Shown: positions 1 to 8,152, counted from the first letter of the stretch. The stretch: 21,514 bases of DNA from an uncultured Bacteroidales bacterium (GCA_900547755.1 URIC01000043.1:1-21514); one strand, 5' to 3'. Notes: generated by a model from the letters alone, not told the origin. A program made the numbers and translations.

Positions 1-1
1 C

Positions 2-43
2 CCCTGCCGCTATTGCCCTTACAAGGCTCTATGCAGCGTCTGA
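2..43 (+). CDS. C-terminal end of a PD-(D/E)XK-type nuclease (partial gene)
   Basis: Only the last 13 codons and a TGA stop lie in the window, so the gene begins to the left. The frame reads PCRYCPYKALCSV and then stops. Its C-x2-C-x-Y-x4-C spacing resembles the C-terminal cysteines that hold the Fe-S cluster in AddB/RecB-like PD-(D/E)XK nucleases, which process DNA ends. A strong plus-strand terminator starts 24 bases after the stop, as expected for a real gene end, and the gene converges on galE. Another frame also stays open to a stop at 61-63 but shows no recognisable motif. The family call rests on a very short fragment and is inference. Confidence 0.5.
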   Translation, partial: PCRYCPYKALCSV

Positions 44-66
44 CACCCACCGCATCCCAATAATTC

Positions 67-120
67 AGCCGTTGGTTTCCGTACTTTTAGGGAGTACGAA
101 AACCAACGGCTTTTGTTTGT
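67..120 (+). terminator. Intrinsic terminator between the partial nuclease gene and galE
   Basis: A 19-bp stem (67-85 with 93-111) has one C-A mismatch at 79/99 and a 7-base loop, and is followed by TTTTGTTTGT on the plus strand. Read on the minus strand the mismatch becomes a G-U wobble, so the hairpin may also stop galE transcripts, although no U-tract follows on that side. Confidence 0.85.
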
Positions 121-132
121 ATGGGGATGGAT

Positions 133-1158
133 TTACTTTTCAGCCAGGTGGCACTGCCATGCCCATGCGTTGCGCATGGTTTCGTCAATAGGCACTTCCG
201 CCTTCCAGCCGAGCACTTCGTTGGCCTTGGTGGGAATGGCCCAGATTTGCTCGATATCGCCGGCACGGCGCGGACCTATCTTATAGGGTACCTTTACTCC
301 TGTAGTACGCTCGAAGCTGTCTATCAGCTCAAGCACGGACACACCGCGCCCCGTGCCGAGATTGAACACTTCCACGGCATCGGTGTCCTCCTTGTCAAGC
401 ATACGGTGTATGGCCGCCACATGGGCCTTGGCCAGGTCCACGACATCAATAAAGTCGCGGATACAGCTGCCGTCAGGCGTATTGTAGTCATCGCCGAACA
501 CTGTAAGCTCCTTGCGCAGACCGGCCGCTGTCTGGGTAAGGTAGGGCACCAGATTGTTGGGCACGCCCAGGGGCAGCTCGCCTATGAGGGCGCTGGGATG
601 CGCCCCCACCGGGTTGAAGTAACGCAGCAGGATACTCTTGATGGGTGCGCCGGAGCGTATATAGTCGGTGATTATCTCCTCGCTTATCTGCTTGGTGTTG
701 CCATAGGGAGACGTGGCGGGCTTTATGGGGGCTGTCTCGTCAATAGGATTGACATCCGGCTCTCCGTAGACGGTGCATGAGGAGGAGAACACAATTCCCT
801 TAACGCCGAACTCAGGCATAAACTCCAGGAGATTCATCAGAGAGTCAAGGTTGTTGCGATAATAGAGAAGCGGCTTCTCCACACTCTCGCCTACGGCCTT
901 GGAGGCTGCGAAATTGATGATTCCTTTGATGCCCGGATGTTCCTCAAAGAGCTTCTTCACCGTATCGCGGTCGGTGACATCCCCCTCCACGAAGGCGGGA
1001 CGGACACCGCTGATAGCCTCGATGCCGTCCAGCACACCGATATTTGAGTTACTCAGATTGTCAATTATAACTACCTCGTAGCCTGCGCTCTGCAGCTCTA
1101 CCACTGTGTGGGAACCGATGTAGCCGGTACCGCCTGTCACTAAGATTTTTGTTGCCAT
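133..1158 (-). CDS. galE: UDP-glucose 4-epimerase
   Basis: This cytoplasmic enzyme interconverts UDP-glucose and UDP-galactose in the Leloir pathway and supplies galactose for surface glycans. The 341-residue length is normal for GalE. The N-terminal Rossmann fold shows TGGTGYIGSHT at residues 8-18. Other family motifs are the serine cluster at 125-127 just before TVYG, and the catalytic YxxxK at Tyr152 and Lys156. The gene lies 4 bases downstream of the nucleotidyltransferase gene, so the two are almost certainly co-transcribed and may act in one sugar-nucleotide route. GalE versus a related epimerase (for example GlcNAc-type) cannot be settled by eye, but the full-length match to classical GalE is strong. 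Confidence 0.93.
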   Translation of the reverse strand: MATKILVTGGTGYIGSHTVVELQSAGYEVVIIDNLSNSNIGVLDGIEAISGVRPAFVEGDVTDRDTVKKLFEEHPGIKGIINFAASKAVGESVEKPLLYYRNNLDSLMNLLEFMPEFGVKGIVFSSSCTVYGEPDVNPIDETAPIKPATSPYGNTKQISEEIITDYIRSGAPIKSILLRYFNPVGAHPSALIGELPLGVPNNLVPYLTQTAAGLRKELTVFGDDYNTPDGSCIRDFIDVVDLAKAHVAAIHRMLDKEDTDAVEVFNLGTGRGVSVLELIDSFERTTGVKVPYKIGPRRAGDIEQIWAIPTKANEVLGWKAEVPIDETMRNAWAWQCHLAEK

Positions 1159-1162
1159 AGCA

Positions 1163-2068
1163 TTAATTTTTGAATAAAGGTGTCGGATATATGCCCTCTT
1201 TGGCCAAGGCGGCGAAACGCTCCACTGTGGCCGGACGGTCAGCGGCGAATGTAACGCCGAACCAACGGCTCGGGGTCTGTATTACTTTCAGGGTCACTGT
1301 GCCGGAGTTAATCAGGTCGTTAACCACTGTGGGGATGTAGTACTCGCTCTTCAGCTCGTTGCCGTGTTCAGCCAGGAACTTCAGCAGTGCCTCCTGTGAG
1401 TACTCGAAATAGTCGGGAGTGAAGCCCCACATATTCATGCTCACGGATGCGCCCTCCGGGAAGGGTTTCTCCTCACCGTCCACAAGCTGTATCAGCTTGC
1501 CGTCCTTCATCCGTATGCCGTGGCACTCATTTACACCCGTCAGATAGCCGTCGCAGCTCACCTCACACAGGCCTCGGCTCACACCGCCGTTCTCGCTCAG
1601 AGTGTTCTCGATGCGGAAACCAATCATGCAGTATTCATTCTTCTTGCCCTCCACACTACGCAGGAAGTCTGCCAGAAGCTGAAAACTCTCGGCACCGTAG
1701 TAATCGTCAGCGTTGATGACTGCAAAAGGCTCTTTAATGGCATCCTTGCCCATGAGTACGGCATGGTTTGTACCCCAGGGTTTGGTACGTCCTTCGGGCA
1801 CGGTATAGCCCACGGGCAGCGCATCGATGCTCTGGAACACTACCTCTGTGGGCACATGGCCCTCATATTTGGAAAGTACCTTCTCGCGGAAGTCCTGCTC
1901 GAAGTCGTGGCGGATTACAAACACTATCTTGCCGAATCCGGCACGCAATGCGTCATACACGGAATAGTCCATGATTGTCTCGCCGGCCGGGCCCAGACCG
2001 TCGAGCTGCTTAAGACCGCCGTAACGGCTGCCCATACCGGCAGCCAGGATGTACAATGTAGGTTTCAT
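1163..2068 (-). CDS. Sugar-phosphate nucleotidyltransferase family protein (NDP-sugar synthase-like)
   Basis: A 301-residue cytoplasmic protein of the GT-A-like NTP_transferase fold, which makes NDP-sugars from a sugar-1-phosphate and an NTP. The N-terminal nucleotide-binding signature LAAGMGSRYGGLKQ is at residues 8-21, and the likely metal-binding pair Asp121-Asp122 lies in NADDYYG. I do not recognise a specific substrate. It is not an obvious GalU or RmlA, since the typical RmlA/GalU signature differs. It sits between holB (42 bases upstream) and galE (4 bases downstream), and the tight link to galE suggests a product in UDP-glucose/galactose or capsule-sugar metabolism; that part is inference. 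Confidence 0.8.
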   Translation of the reverse strand: MKPTLYILAAGMGSRYGGLKQLDGLGPAGETIMDYSVYDALRAGFGKIVFVIRHDFEQDFREKVLSKYEGHVPTEVVFQSIDALPVGYTVPEGRTKPWGTNHAVLMGKDAIKEPFAVINADDYYGAESFQLLADFLRSVEGKKNEYCMIGFRIENTLSENGGVSRGLCEVSCDGYLTGVNECHGIRMKDGKLIQLVDGEEKPFPEGASVSMNMWGFTPDYFEYSQEALLKFLAEHGNELKSEYYIPTVVNDLINSGTVTLKVIQTPSRWFGVTFAADRPATVERFAALAKEGIYPTPLFKN

Positions 2069-2110
2069 ATTATCTCTCTGATATTTAGTTTATTTTACAT
2101 CAAATATGTT

Positions 2111-3247
2111 TCAGCTTTCAGGCTTCGTCAGAATAAGCACTATCAGCTGCAACAGGGTGTCGAACATTACTATTTTGGCAGAAGCGTTTCGCGCTATGTC
2201 TGCCGAAGCCGTACCGAACAGGTCCAGCATCCTCTCGGCGTTGGCCGCATTTATGTACGGGGCGAATCGGTACGAAAAGTCCATCTCCTCCCTGTCCATG
2301 TTCAGCAGGGACGCCACCCGCATATTGTAGACAAAATTCTCGCGCACCATATCGCAGCAATATGCCAGGTAGCGGCGGCTCTTCTCCCGTCCCATACCGG
2401 CTATTTCATCGGCTGTTTCCCTCAATTTCTTCACATCGCGAGAATATGCGCGACGCATCATTTCACGGAACAGCCGGGCAAAACCGGCATGTTCTCCATC
2501 AGTACCCGTCAGAGCGATAGCCGTGGTCATGCTACCCTCGCTCCGTACGGCCACAGAGTATGCAGCCGTAGAATCCATCCCGTAGTCCCGCTCCAAGGCC
2601 GAAGCTATCTCGTTTATTCCAAGGAGGGGAAGCTCCACCCTCTGAGTACGCGAGTAGATGGTCGGAAGAATGGCGGAGACATCGTTGCTCACAAGGATAA
2701 ACAAGGTGTCGGCAAAAGGTTCCTCTATTATCTTCAGCAGCTTATTGGCCGCTTCGGACTGGAGACGCTCAGGCAGCCACATCAACACTATCTTGTAACG
2801 GGCCGAATAGCTGGACATATTCATACGCCGCACTATCTCGGCACTTTCGTCCACATAGATGGCCGGCTGCGAATTGCCCGCTTTGCTTGACTCGATCCAG
2901 TCCTCCCAAGAGGCATACGGGCCGCGCTCTATGAACTCACGCCACTCCGGTGCATAATCGCCGCTGAGTATCAGCCCCTCGCTCTTTTTCTTGACTATCG
3001 GGTAAACAAAGTACATGTCGGCGTTGTTCAGGCTCTGATGCTGTAGACATGCCGGACACACGCCACAGCTGTCACCGTCAACATGGTTTCGGCAATGTAC
3101 ATACTGCGCCAACGCACGCCCCATGGCCAATGCGCCGACACCCGCAGGCCCATGCAGCAGCAACGCATGAGGCAACCGGTCGCCATCCACCATATCGCGA
3201 AGACGCGATTTCACCTTTTCCTGTCCGATTATATCGCAAAACTTCAT
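2111..3247 (-). CDS. holB: DNA polymerase III subunit delta'
   Basis: This is the delta' subunit of the clamp-loader complex at the replication fork, an AAA+ fold protein of 378 residues. The start (MKFCDIIGQEKVKSRLRDMV) is typical. The P-loop position reads GPAGVGALA at 33-41, so the catalytic lysine is replaced, as expected for a delta' subunit that does not hydrolyse ATP. Zinc-binding cysteines are at 52, 61, 64 and 67. The SRC motif region reads YSRTQ, keeping the arginine but not the cysteine. It is the first gene of a minus-strand cluster with the nucleotidyltransferase and galE. A promoter candidate at 3337-3367 gives a leader of roughly 80 bases. DnaX is a less likely alternative because of the missing P-loop lysine and the short length. 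Confidence 0.9.
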   Translation of the reverse strand: MKFCDIIGQEKVKSRLRDMVDGDRLPHALLLHGPAGVGALAMGRALAQYVHCRNHVDGDSCGVCPACLQHQSLNNADMYFVYPIVKKKSEGLILSGDYAPEWREFIERGPYASWEDWIESSKAGNSQPAIYVDESAEIVRRMNMSSYSARYKIVLMWLPERLQSEAANKLLKIIEEPFADTLFILVSNDVSAILPTIYSRTQRVELPLLGINEIASALERDYGMDSTAAYSVAVRSEGSMTTAIALTGTDGEHAGFARLFREMMRRAYSRDVKKLRETADEIAGMGREKSRRYLAYCCDMVRENFVYNMRVASLLNMDREEMDFSYRFAPYINAANAERMLDLFGTASADIARNASAKIVMFDTLLQLIVLILTKPES

Positions 3248-3336
3248 CTGAAAAAACGGGCAAACCTTAAGAAACTGTAAATGATACAGAAACAGTAATC
3301 AAGAGACTGTTTGGAGACTGTCTCATCAATAGAGTA

Positions 3337-3367
3337 CAAAATTAACTAAAATAATCCAAAATCACAA
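3337..3367 (-). promoter_or_regulatory. Bacteroidota-type promoter for holB
   Basis: On the minus strand, TTG (3365-3367) is followed after exactly 20 bases by TAATTTTG (3337-3344), matching the -33/-7 consensus of the Bacteroidota primary sigma factor. Transcription would start near 3331. The leader holds two GACTGT copies 11 bp apart (3305-3310 and 3316-3321) and a small hairpin with arms CTGTA/TACAG. Confidence 0.6.
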
Positions 3368-3430
3368 CTCGCCACGCTAAATAGCGACGGATTACTGTCT
3401 CGCTGCTTTTACAGGCATCACTGACACACG

Positions 3431-3468
3431 TAAAAAAGGAGCCTCCGCAGAAGCGGTGACTCCTTTTC
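3431..3468 (-). terminator. Intrinsic terminator of gdhA
   Basis: On the minus strand, arms AAAAGGAGTCACCGC and GCGGAGGCTCCTTTT pair with one A-A mismatch and one U-G wobble around a short TTCT loop. A run of six T follows. It lies 20 bases downstream of the gdhA stop. Confidence 0.85.
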
Positions 3469-3487
3469 TATCTTTAATTAGGTGTTA

Positions 3488-4828
3488 TCAGATGATACCC
3501 TGACCGAGCATAGCGTCAGCAACCTTCATGAAGCCGGCGATGTTAGCGCCCTTCATGTAGTTGATGTAGCCGTCAGCCTGTGTGCCATACTCAACGCAAG
3601 CAGCGTGGATGGAGTTCATCATCTCGTGCAGCTTGGCATCTACCTCCTCGGCGCTCCACTGCAGGTGCTCGGCATCCTGGCTCATTTCGAGACCGGATAC
3701 ACCTACACCACCGGCGTTAACAGCCTTACCGGGGCAATAGATAATCTTGTTGGCGATGAATGTGTCGATTGCCTCGGGTGTGCAACCCATGTTGGAAACC
3801 TCGGCACACATCTGAACCTTGTTGGCGACGAGAGCCTTGGCATCCTCGCCACCGAGCTCGTTCTGAGTTGCGCAGGGAAGAGCGATGTCTACCTTCTGCT
3901 CCCAGGGCTTGCGGCCGGGGAAGAACTGTGAGCCGGCAAACTTCTCAGCGTAGGGAGCTACGATGTCGTTACCGGAAGCGCGGAGCTCCAGCATATAGTT
4001 GATTTTCTCCTCGTTGAGACCTGCGGGGTCGTAGATGTAACCGTCGGGGCCGGAGATGGTAACTACCTTACCACCGAGCTCTGTAGCCTTCTTGGCAGCG
4101 CCCCAAGCTACGTTACCGAAACCGGAGATAGCGATTGTCTTGCCCTCGATAGTCTCGTTCCAGTTCTGCTTCAGAACGTTCTGTACGAAGTAGATTGCGC
4201 CATAACCGGTAGCCTCGGGACGGATACGTGAACCACCGAAGCTCAGGCCCTTGCCTGTGAATGTACCTGTGTTCTCGCGGGCGAGTTTCTTGTACATACC
4301 GTACATATAACCGACCTCACGGCCGCCTACACCTATATCACCGGCGGGAACGTCGCGGTCGGGACCGAGGTTACGCCACAGTTCCAGGATGAAAGCCTGG
4401 CAGAAACGCATGATTTCAGCGTCGCTCTTGCCACGGGGGGAGAAGTCGGAACCACCCTTGCCGCCACCCATGGGGAGTGTGGTCAGCGCGTTCTTGAAAG
4501 TCTGCTCGAAACCGAGGAACTTCAGAATGGACAGGTTCACGGAAGCGTGGAAACGGATACCGCCTTTGTAAGGGCCAATGGCGTTGTTGAACTGTACGCG
4601 GTAACCTATGTTGTTCTGTACCTCACCCTTGTCGTCTACCCAAGTAACGCGGAATGTGAAGATACGGTCGGGCTCTACCATACGCTCAATGAGACGAGCC
4701 TTCTCAAATTCAGGATGCTGGTTGTACACCTCTTCTACTGAGAGAAGTACCTCTTTCACTGCCTGGAGATATTCTTTCTCGCCAGGGTGCTTGGCCTCAA
4801 GATTGGCCATGATTTCATTAATGTTCAT
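3488..4828 (-). CDS. gdhA: NADP-type glutamate dehydrogenase
   Basis: This hexameric cytoplasmic enzyme interconverts 2-oxoglutarate plus ammonium and glutamate, and is a main ammonium-assimilation route in Bacteroidales. Its 446 residues match the short hexameric GDH class. The substrate-binding segment GPYKGGIRFH is at 85-94, the catalytic-lysine motif PMGGGKGGSDFSP at 119-131, PAGDIGVGGRE at 161-171, and the Rossmann motif GFGNVAWGA at 236-244. It is a single-gene unit: terminator at 3431-3468, promoter at 4988-5018, and a leader of about 150 bases. The hexameric NADP form is assigned from family resemblance; cofactor use was not tested. A palindrome 40 bp upstream of the -33 element is shared with the noncoding RNA at 10984-11290. 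Confidence 0.95.
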   Translation of the reverse strand: MNINEIMANLEAKHPGEKEYLQAVKEVLLSVEEVYNQHPEFEKARLIERMVEPDRIFTFRVTWVDDKGEVQNNIGYRVQFNNAIGPYKGGIRFHASVNLSILKFLGFEQTFKNALTTLPMGGGKGGSDFSPRGKSDAEIMRFCQAFILELWRNLGPDRDVPAGDIGVGGREVGYMYGMYKKLARENTGTFTGKGLSFGGSRIRPEATGYGAIYFVQNVLKQNWNETIEGKTIAISGFGNVAWGAAKKATELGGKVVTISGPDGYIYDPAGLNEEKINYMLELRASGNDIVAPYAEKFAGSQFFPGRKPWEQKVDIALPCATQNELGGEDAKALVANKVQMCAEVSNMGCTPEAIDTFIANKIIYCPGKAVNAGGVGVSGLEMSQDAEHLQWSAEEVDAKLHEMMNSIHAACVEYGTQADGYINYMKGANIAGFMKVADAMLGQGII

Positions 4829-4982
4829 AGGTAATAGAGATTTATGGGTTTTCTATTAGTTTCTTATTCTGTCAGGATATTGCAGGGGAATCCATTCCGG
4901 CCTGGAACCATCCTTGCGGGCTTATACGGATGTTCATGGCATCCTTGCCCGGGGAAAGTCCTTTACCTCACCCCTTGAAATT
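4829..4982 (-). promoter_or_regulatory. Long structured 5' leader of gdhA
   Basis: If the promoter at 4988-5018 is right, about 150 bases of leader precede the gdhA ATG. A nested hairpin (GGGC 4918-4921 with GCCC 4947-4950, enclosing GGATG 4928-4932 with CATCC 4940-4944) is followed by a G4/C4 hairpin (4951-4954 with 4971-4974) near the 5' end. There are also small TTCC/GGAA hairpins around 4887-4907. I see no known riboswitch consensus and no leader terminator with a U-tract. A regulatory role is inference. Confidence 0.4.
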
Positions 4983-4987
4983 CGGCT

Positions 4988-5018
4988 CAAAATTACAACC
5001 TTTTTACGTACCCCGCAA
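4988..5018 (-). promoter_or_regulatory. Bacteroidota-type promoter for gdhA
   Basis: On the minus strand, TTG (5016-5018) is followed after exactly 20 bases by TAATTTTG (4988-4995). Transcription would start near 4982. The same spacing and -7 sequence occur in the holB promoter. The rest of the 364-base gap holds the palindrome at 5058-5079; I see nothing else of note in 5080-5192. Confidence 0.65.
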
Positions 5019-5057
5019 CTTTTTCGGCACAATTTTTACCCCAAAAACAGCTTCTAA

Positions 5058-5079
5058 AAATATGTTATAAAACATATTT
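5058..5079. promoter_or_regulatory. Palindromic operator candidate upstream of gdhA
   Basis: Perfect 9-bp arms AAATATGTT and AACATATTT are separated by ATAA. The core ATATGTTATAAAACATAT (5060-5077) matches 17 of 18 bases of the palindrome at 11349-11366. It can be written as ATATGT-N6-ACATAT, the arm spacing used by CRP/FNR-family regulators. The centre is about 51 bp upstream of the -33 element of gdhA, or roughly position -86 from the predicted start. Confidence 0.5.
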
Positions 5080-5192
5080 GACACATCCACCTATCAATTA
5101 GACAAATACGGAGACACCAAAGCGCTTCCAAGCCTGATAAATTATAAGCGACCTCTAAATCATAGCTCTCTCTTATCGTCGGTATGGCACGG

Positions 5193-6086
5193 TCAATTAC
5201 GGGGTACCTGCAGTTCCTCCGGCACCACTACACGCAATGACTTGGGACGGCAGGCTATATCCAGCACCGCAGGGAAATCCACGGCCTCGCCGTCGATATG
5301 TCCGGGACCGGCCCCCTGCCGGGTTATGACTATATGGCTGCCACGCAAAATGTGTACTATGTGGCTGCGGTCCAGTTTCTGTGTGAAGAGGCGCACTCCG
5401 GCAGTGGCCAGGCTGCCGAGATTACCTCCCTCTACTACAGTCACATCCAGCAATCCGTCGGCCATTGAGGCGTGGGGAGCGATGAAGGCGTTGTTGCCGT
5501 ATTGCGAAGCGTTGCACACGGCCACCAGAAAGGCCTTGAAATCAAAGACAGACCCGTCTATCTCAATGCGGTACTCCTCAGGGGAATAATGCAGAAAGTT
5601 GCCGAAAGCTATGCGAGAGTAAGTCAACATTCCGCGCCGCGAGGCATTGGCGAACTCATGGCTCACTTGGGCATCGAAGCCTACCCCCATAGTGCAGAAA
5701 AAACGGCGCTCTCCCACTATGCCGCTGTCTATATCCACCTCCTTGCCGGACGCAGCCAGGCGCAATGCCGCCTCCCGCTTCATGGATATATGCAAATGTC
5801 GGGCCAGGCCATTCCCGCTTCCGAAAGGGACTATAGCCATGGGTACACCCGTATCGACAAGACCGCAGGCAGTCTCGTTGACAGTTCCGTCCCCACCTAT
5901 GGCTACAATACGCCTATAACCGTCGGACGCGCCTTTGCGCGCCAGCTCGGAGGCATGGCCCGGCCGCTCGGTGTACACGATATCAGCCTGCGGCCCGAGT
6001 ATGTCCCGCACCACACCCTCCAGTCCCGCCCGGGAGCGAGTGCCTGATTTCGGATTTATTATTACAAGTAGCTTGCCGATAGCCAT
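5193..6086 (-). CDS. Diacylglycerol/lipid kinase family protein
   Basis: A 297-residue member of the DAGK catalytic-domain family (DgkB/YegS type), which phosphorylates diacylglycerol or related lipids at the inner face of the membrane. The N-terminus INPKSG is at residues 10-15. The ATP-binding and catalytic signatures are GGDGTVNE at 64-71 and GSGNGLAR at 89-96. The C-terminal half has the expected beta-sandwich pattern with GHIDGE near the end. It is the last gene of the panC-to-here operon, 25 bases after the CapA-like gene. No convincing terminator was found downstream. The lipid substrate cannot be told; a sphingolipid base is possible because Bacteroidales make sphingolipids, but this is inference. 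Confidence 0.85.
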   Translation of the reverse strand: MAIGKLLVIINPKSGTRSRAGLEGVVRDILGPQADIVYTERPGHASELARKGASDGYRRIVAIGGDGTVNETACGLVDTGVPMAIVPFGSGNGLARHLHISMKREAALRLAASGKEVDIDSGIVGERRFFCTMGVGFDAQVSHEFANASRRGMLTYSRIAFGNFLHYSPEEYRIEIDGSVFDFKAFLVAVCNASQYGNNAFIAPHASMADGLLDVTVVEGGNLGSLATAGVRLFTQKLDRSHIVHILRGSHIVITRQGAGPGHIDGEAVDFPAVLDIACRPKSLRVVVPEELQVPRN

Positions 6087-6111
6087 ATAAGGCTTTTTAA
6101 GGGAGATTGTC

Positions 6112-7266
6112 TTACTTATGTTCTGCAGCAGGCACGTTCACGTTCTCGCGAGAGAAGAGACGACGCGCCGAGGAGTCGAAGGTATTCCACCAACCGCGTT
6201 GAGAGACCGGAATTTCAGAGGCGTGCCAGGACGGTATCACACGGAAATTGGAGCGTGCCGAACCATCAGGCTTGGCGGCATAGAATGTGTCGTATGCGGC
6301 GGAACTGAAGTGTGCGTCGCCCTGTGCGTCTCGCTCCACCACGACTGTGACCATGGCGCCGCCACGTGTATCGCCAGTCTTCATGTTGGAGACGAAATTA
6401 CCCAAGCTATAGACTACAAGCACATCCTTGTCATACCTGTCTGAGCGTACAACCCTCATGGGCTGTACCACATGAGGATGGCTTCCTATAATCAAATCGG
6501 CGCCCTGGTCTATCAGATACCGGGCCAAATCGCGCTGCTGCGCGTTCTCATTCAGTACATATTCCACACCCCAATGAGGCATGACCACGAGCAGTTCAGC
6601 ACCGGCTTCGCGGGCTTTTTTCATCTCGCGGGCCATTGTCTCTTTGTCTATAAGCGATACCTCGGCGCCATCCCTGGCCGCGATGCCGTTGGTGCCATAG
6701 GAATAGTTCAGGAATCCTATGCGGATTCCGTTTACTTCGCGGACAAATGGAACAAGTTTTTCTCTCTCGGCCTTATCACGGTATGTGCCTATATGGTCCA
6801 CCTTGAGGGAATCAAGGGTCGATAGAGTGCGGCGCAACCCGTAGTCTCCACGGTCCAGAGTATGGTTATTGGCTGTGAGGAAGAGGTCAAAGCCGGCATC
6901 TTTCAGGGCGACGGCAAATTCGTCCGGAGCGGAAAAGCAAGGGAACCCGGTATAGCCTCCCTTGCCTCCACCTAACGGTGTCTCGAGGTTTACAATCGCG
7001 TAGTCGGCGCCCTTTATCTCCGGCTCCAGCAAAGTGAAATAACCTGTGTAATCCCAACTGTCGCCGCCACCTAACTCGCGTGCGCGGTCCAGCTGTGCCT
7101 GATGCTGCATGGCATCGCCCACAAAAAGCAGGGTAGCCTGAGCCGGACCGGAGGCAAGCTCTTCAATCCGCGCCGTAGAGTCCGCGCTGTCCGGCTGAAC
7201 GGCAGCGCGCGAACAGGAGCACATCAGACACAATGCGCCCAGCGAGAAGATACCGACCCTCTTCAT
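6112..7266 (-). CDS. CapA-family metallophosphoesterase-like lipoprotein
   Basis: A 384-residue protein of the PGA_cap/CapA family, related to the poly-gamma-glutamate capsule protein with a calcineurin-like phosphoesterase fold. The N-terminus is a lipoprotein signal, with Cys18 (after MCS) the likely lipidated residue. Metal-site motifs run in order: FVGDAM at 48-53, NLETPLG at 93-99, TANNHTLDRG at 131-140, PHWGVEY at 230-236, GSHPHVVQ at 261-268 and YSLGNFV at 286-292. The gene lies 7 bases after folD inside the operon. No other capB/C/D/E poly-glutamate synthesis genes are nearby, so a capsule role is not supported here; surface phosphoesterase activity is the safer guess. Confidence 0.85.
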   Translation of the reverse strand: MKRVGIFSLGALCLMCSCSRAAVQPDSADSTARIEELASGPAQATLLFVGDAMQHQAQLDRARELGGGDSWDYTGYFTLLEPEIKGADYAIVNLETPLGGGKGGYTGFPCFSAPDEFAVALKDAGFDLFLTANNHTLDRGDYGLRRTLSTLDSLKVDHIGTYRDKAEREKLVPFVREVNGIRIGFLNYSYGTNGIAARDGAEVSLIDKETMAREMKKAREAGAELLVVMPHWGVEYVLNENAQQRDLARYLIDQGADLIIGSHPHVVQPMRVVRSDRYDKDVLVVYSLGNFVSNMKTGDTRGGAMVTVVVERDAQGDAHFSSAAYDTFYAAKPDGSARSNFRVIPSWHASEIPVSQRGWWNTFDSSARRLFSRENVNVPAAEHK

Positions 7267-7273
7267 GACTGTT

Positions 7274-8152
7274 TCAGCGCTTGGCCTGCTTACGGGCCTG
7301 AAGCGTATTCTTCATAAGGGAGCAGATGGTCATGGGACCTACGCCCCCCGGCACGGGAGTGATGTAGGAGCATTTGGGAGCCACATGCTCGAAGTCCACA
7401 TCGCCACACAGGCGGAAACCGCTCTTGCGGGTGGAGTCAGGCACACGGGTAGTGCCCACATCTATGACCACAGCTCCCTCCTTGACCATATCCTCCTTCA
7501 CAAACATGGGACTGCCCAGGGCGGCGACGATAATATCGGCCTCGCTGCAGATCTCCTTTATATTAGGGGTAGCGCTGTGACAGACTGTAACGGTGCAGTT
7601 GCCCGGCTGAGCCTTCTGCATCAGCAGCGAAGCGATAGGCTTGCCCACTATGTTGCTGCGTCCTAAGATTACGGCATGTTTGCCGCGAGTCGGGATATTG
7701 TAACGCTCCAGCAAGTCGATTATTCCCGAGGGAGTGGCGCTCTTGAAGCAGGGCAGGCCGATGCTCAGTTTGCCCACGTTCACGGGATGGAAACCATCCA
7801 CATCCTTGGCTGGATTCACAGCCTCCGTCACCTTCTGCTCGTCAATATGGCGAGGCAGGGGAAGCTGAATAATGAAGCCGTCCACATCGGGGTCGTCGTT
7901 GAGTCTTTCTATCTCGGAAAGGAGCTGTTCCTCTGTTATGTCATCATCGAAACAGAGCAGGCTGCTCTTGAAGCCACACATCTCGCAGGCCTTGACCTTA
8001 TTGGCCACATAGGTCTCGCTGCCGCCGTCATGGCCTACCAATACCGCCGCCAGGTGGGGCGGACGCTCGCCGGCCGCTACCATGGCGGCTACCTCGGCGG
8101 CTATCTCTTTCTTTATAACGTCCGCTGTATGCTTTCCGTCTATAAGTATCAT
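7274..8152 (-). CDS. folD: Bifunctional methylenetetrahydrofolate dehydrogenase / methenyltetrahydrofolate cyclohydrolase
   Basis: Cytoplasmic one-carbon enzyme that interconverts 5,10-methylene-, methenyl- and 10-formyl-tetrahydrofolate for purine and fMet supply. The 292-residue length is typical. Catalytic Tyr48 and Lys52 lie in ETYVANK. QLPLP is at 96-100, the Rossmann motif GRSNIVGKP at 164-172, and the C-terminal signature PGGVGPMT at 268-275. It follows ffh after 35 bases and precedes the CapA-like gene by 7, so all three share a transcript. Nothing unusual in the protein. Confidence 0.96.
   Translation of the reverse strand: MILIDGKHTADVIKKEIAAEVAAMVAAGERPPHLAAVLVGHDGGSETYVANKVKACEMCGFKSSLLCFDDDITEEQLLSEIERLNDDPDVDGFIIQLPLPRHIDEQKVTEAVNPAKDVDGFHPVNVGKLSIGLPCFKSATPSGIIDLLERYNIPTRGKHAVILGRSNIVGKPIASLLMQKAQPGNCTVTVCHSATPNIKEICSEADIIVAALGSPMFVKEDMVKEGAVVIDVGTTRVPDSTRKSGFRLCGDVDFEHVAPKCSYITPVPGGVGPMTICSLMKNTLQARKQAKR

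Noticed and set aside
1520..2890. A 456-codon plus-strand open frame
   Set aside because: It lies antisense to the nucleotidyltransferase and holB genes and crosses their boundary, with His/Arg-rich text and no domain; it is a shadow frame.
4971..4981. CCCCTTGAAAT shared between the gdhA leader and the inverted repeat at 16011-16021
   Set aside because: An 11-base match between two places in 21 kb is expected many times by chance, and the contexts differ.
6112..7266. A capsule (poly-gamma-glutamate) synthesis locus
   Set aside because: Only the CapA-like protein is present; no CapB ligase, CapC or CapD homologue is in the window, so capsule synthesis is not supported.
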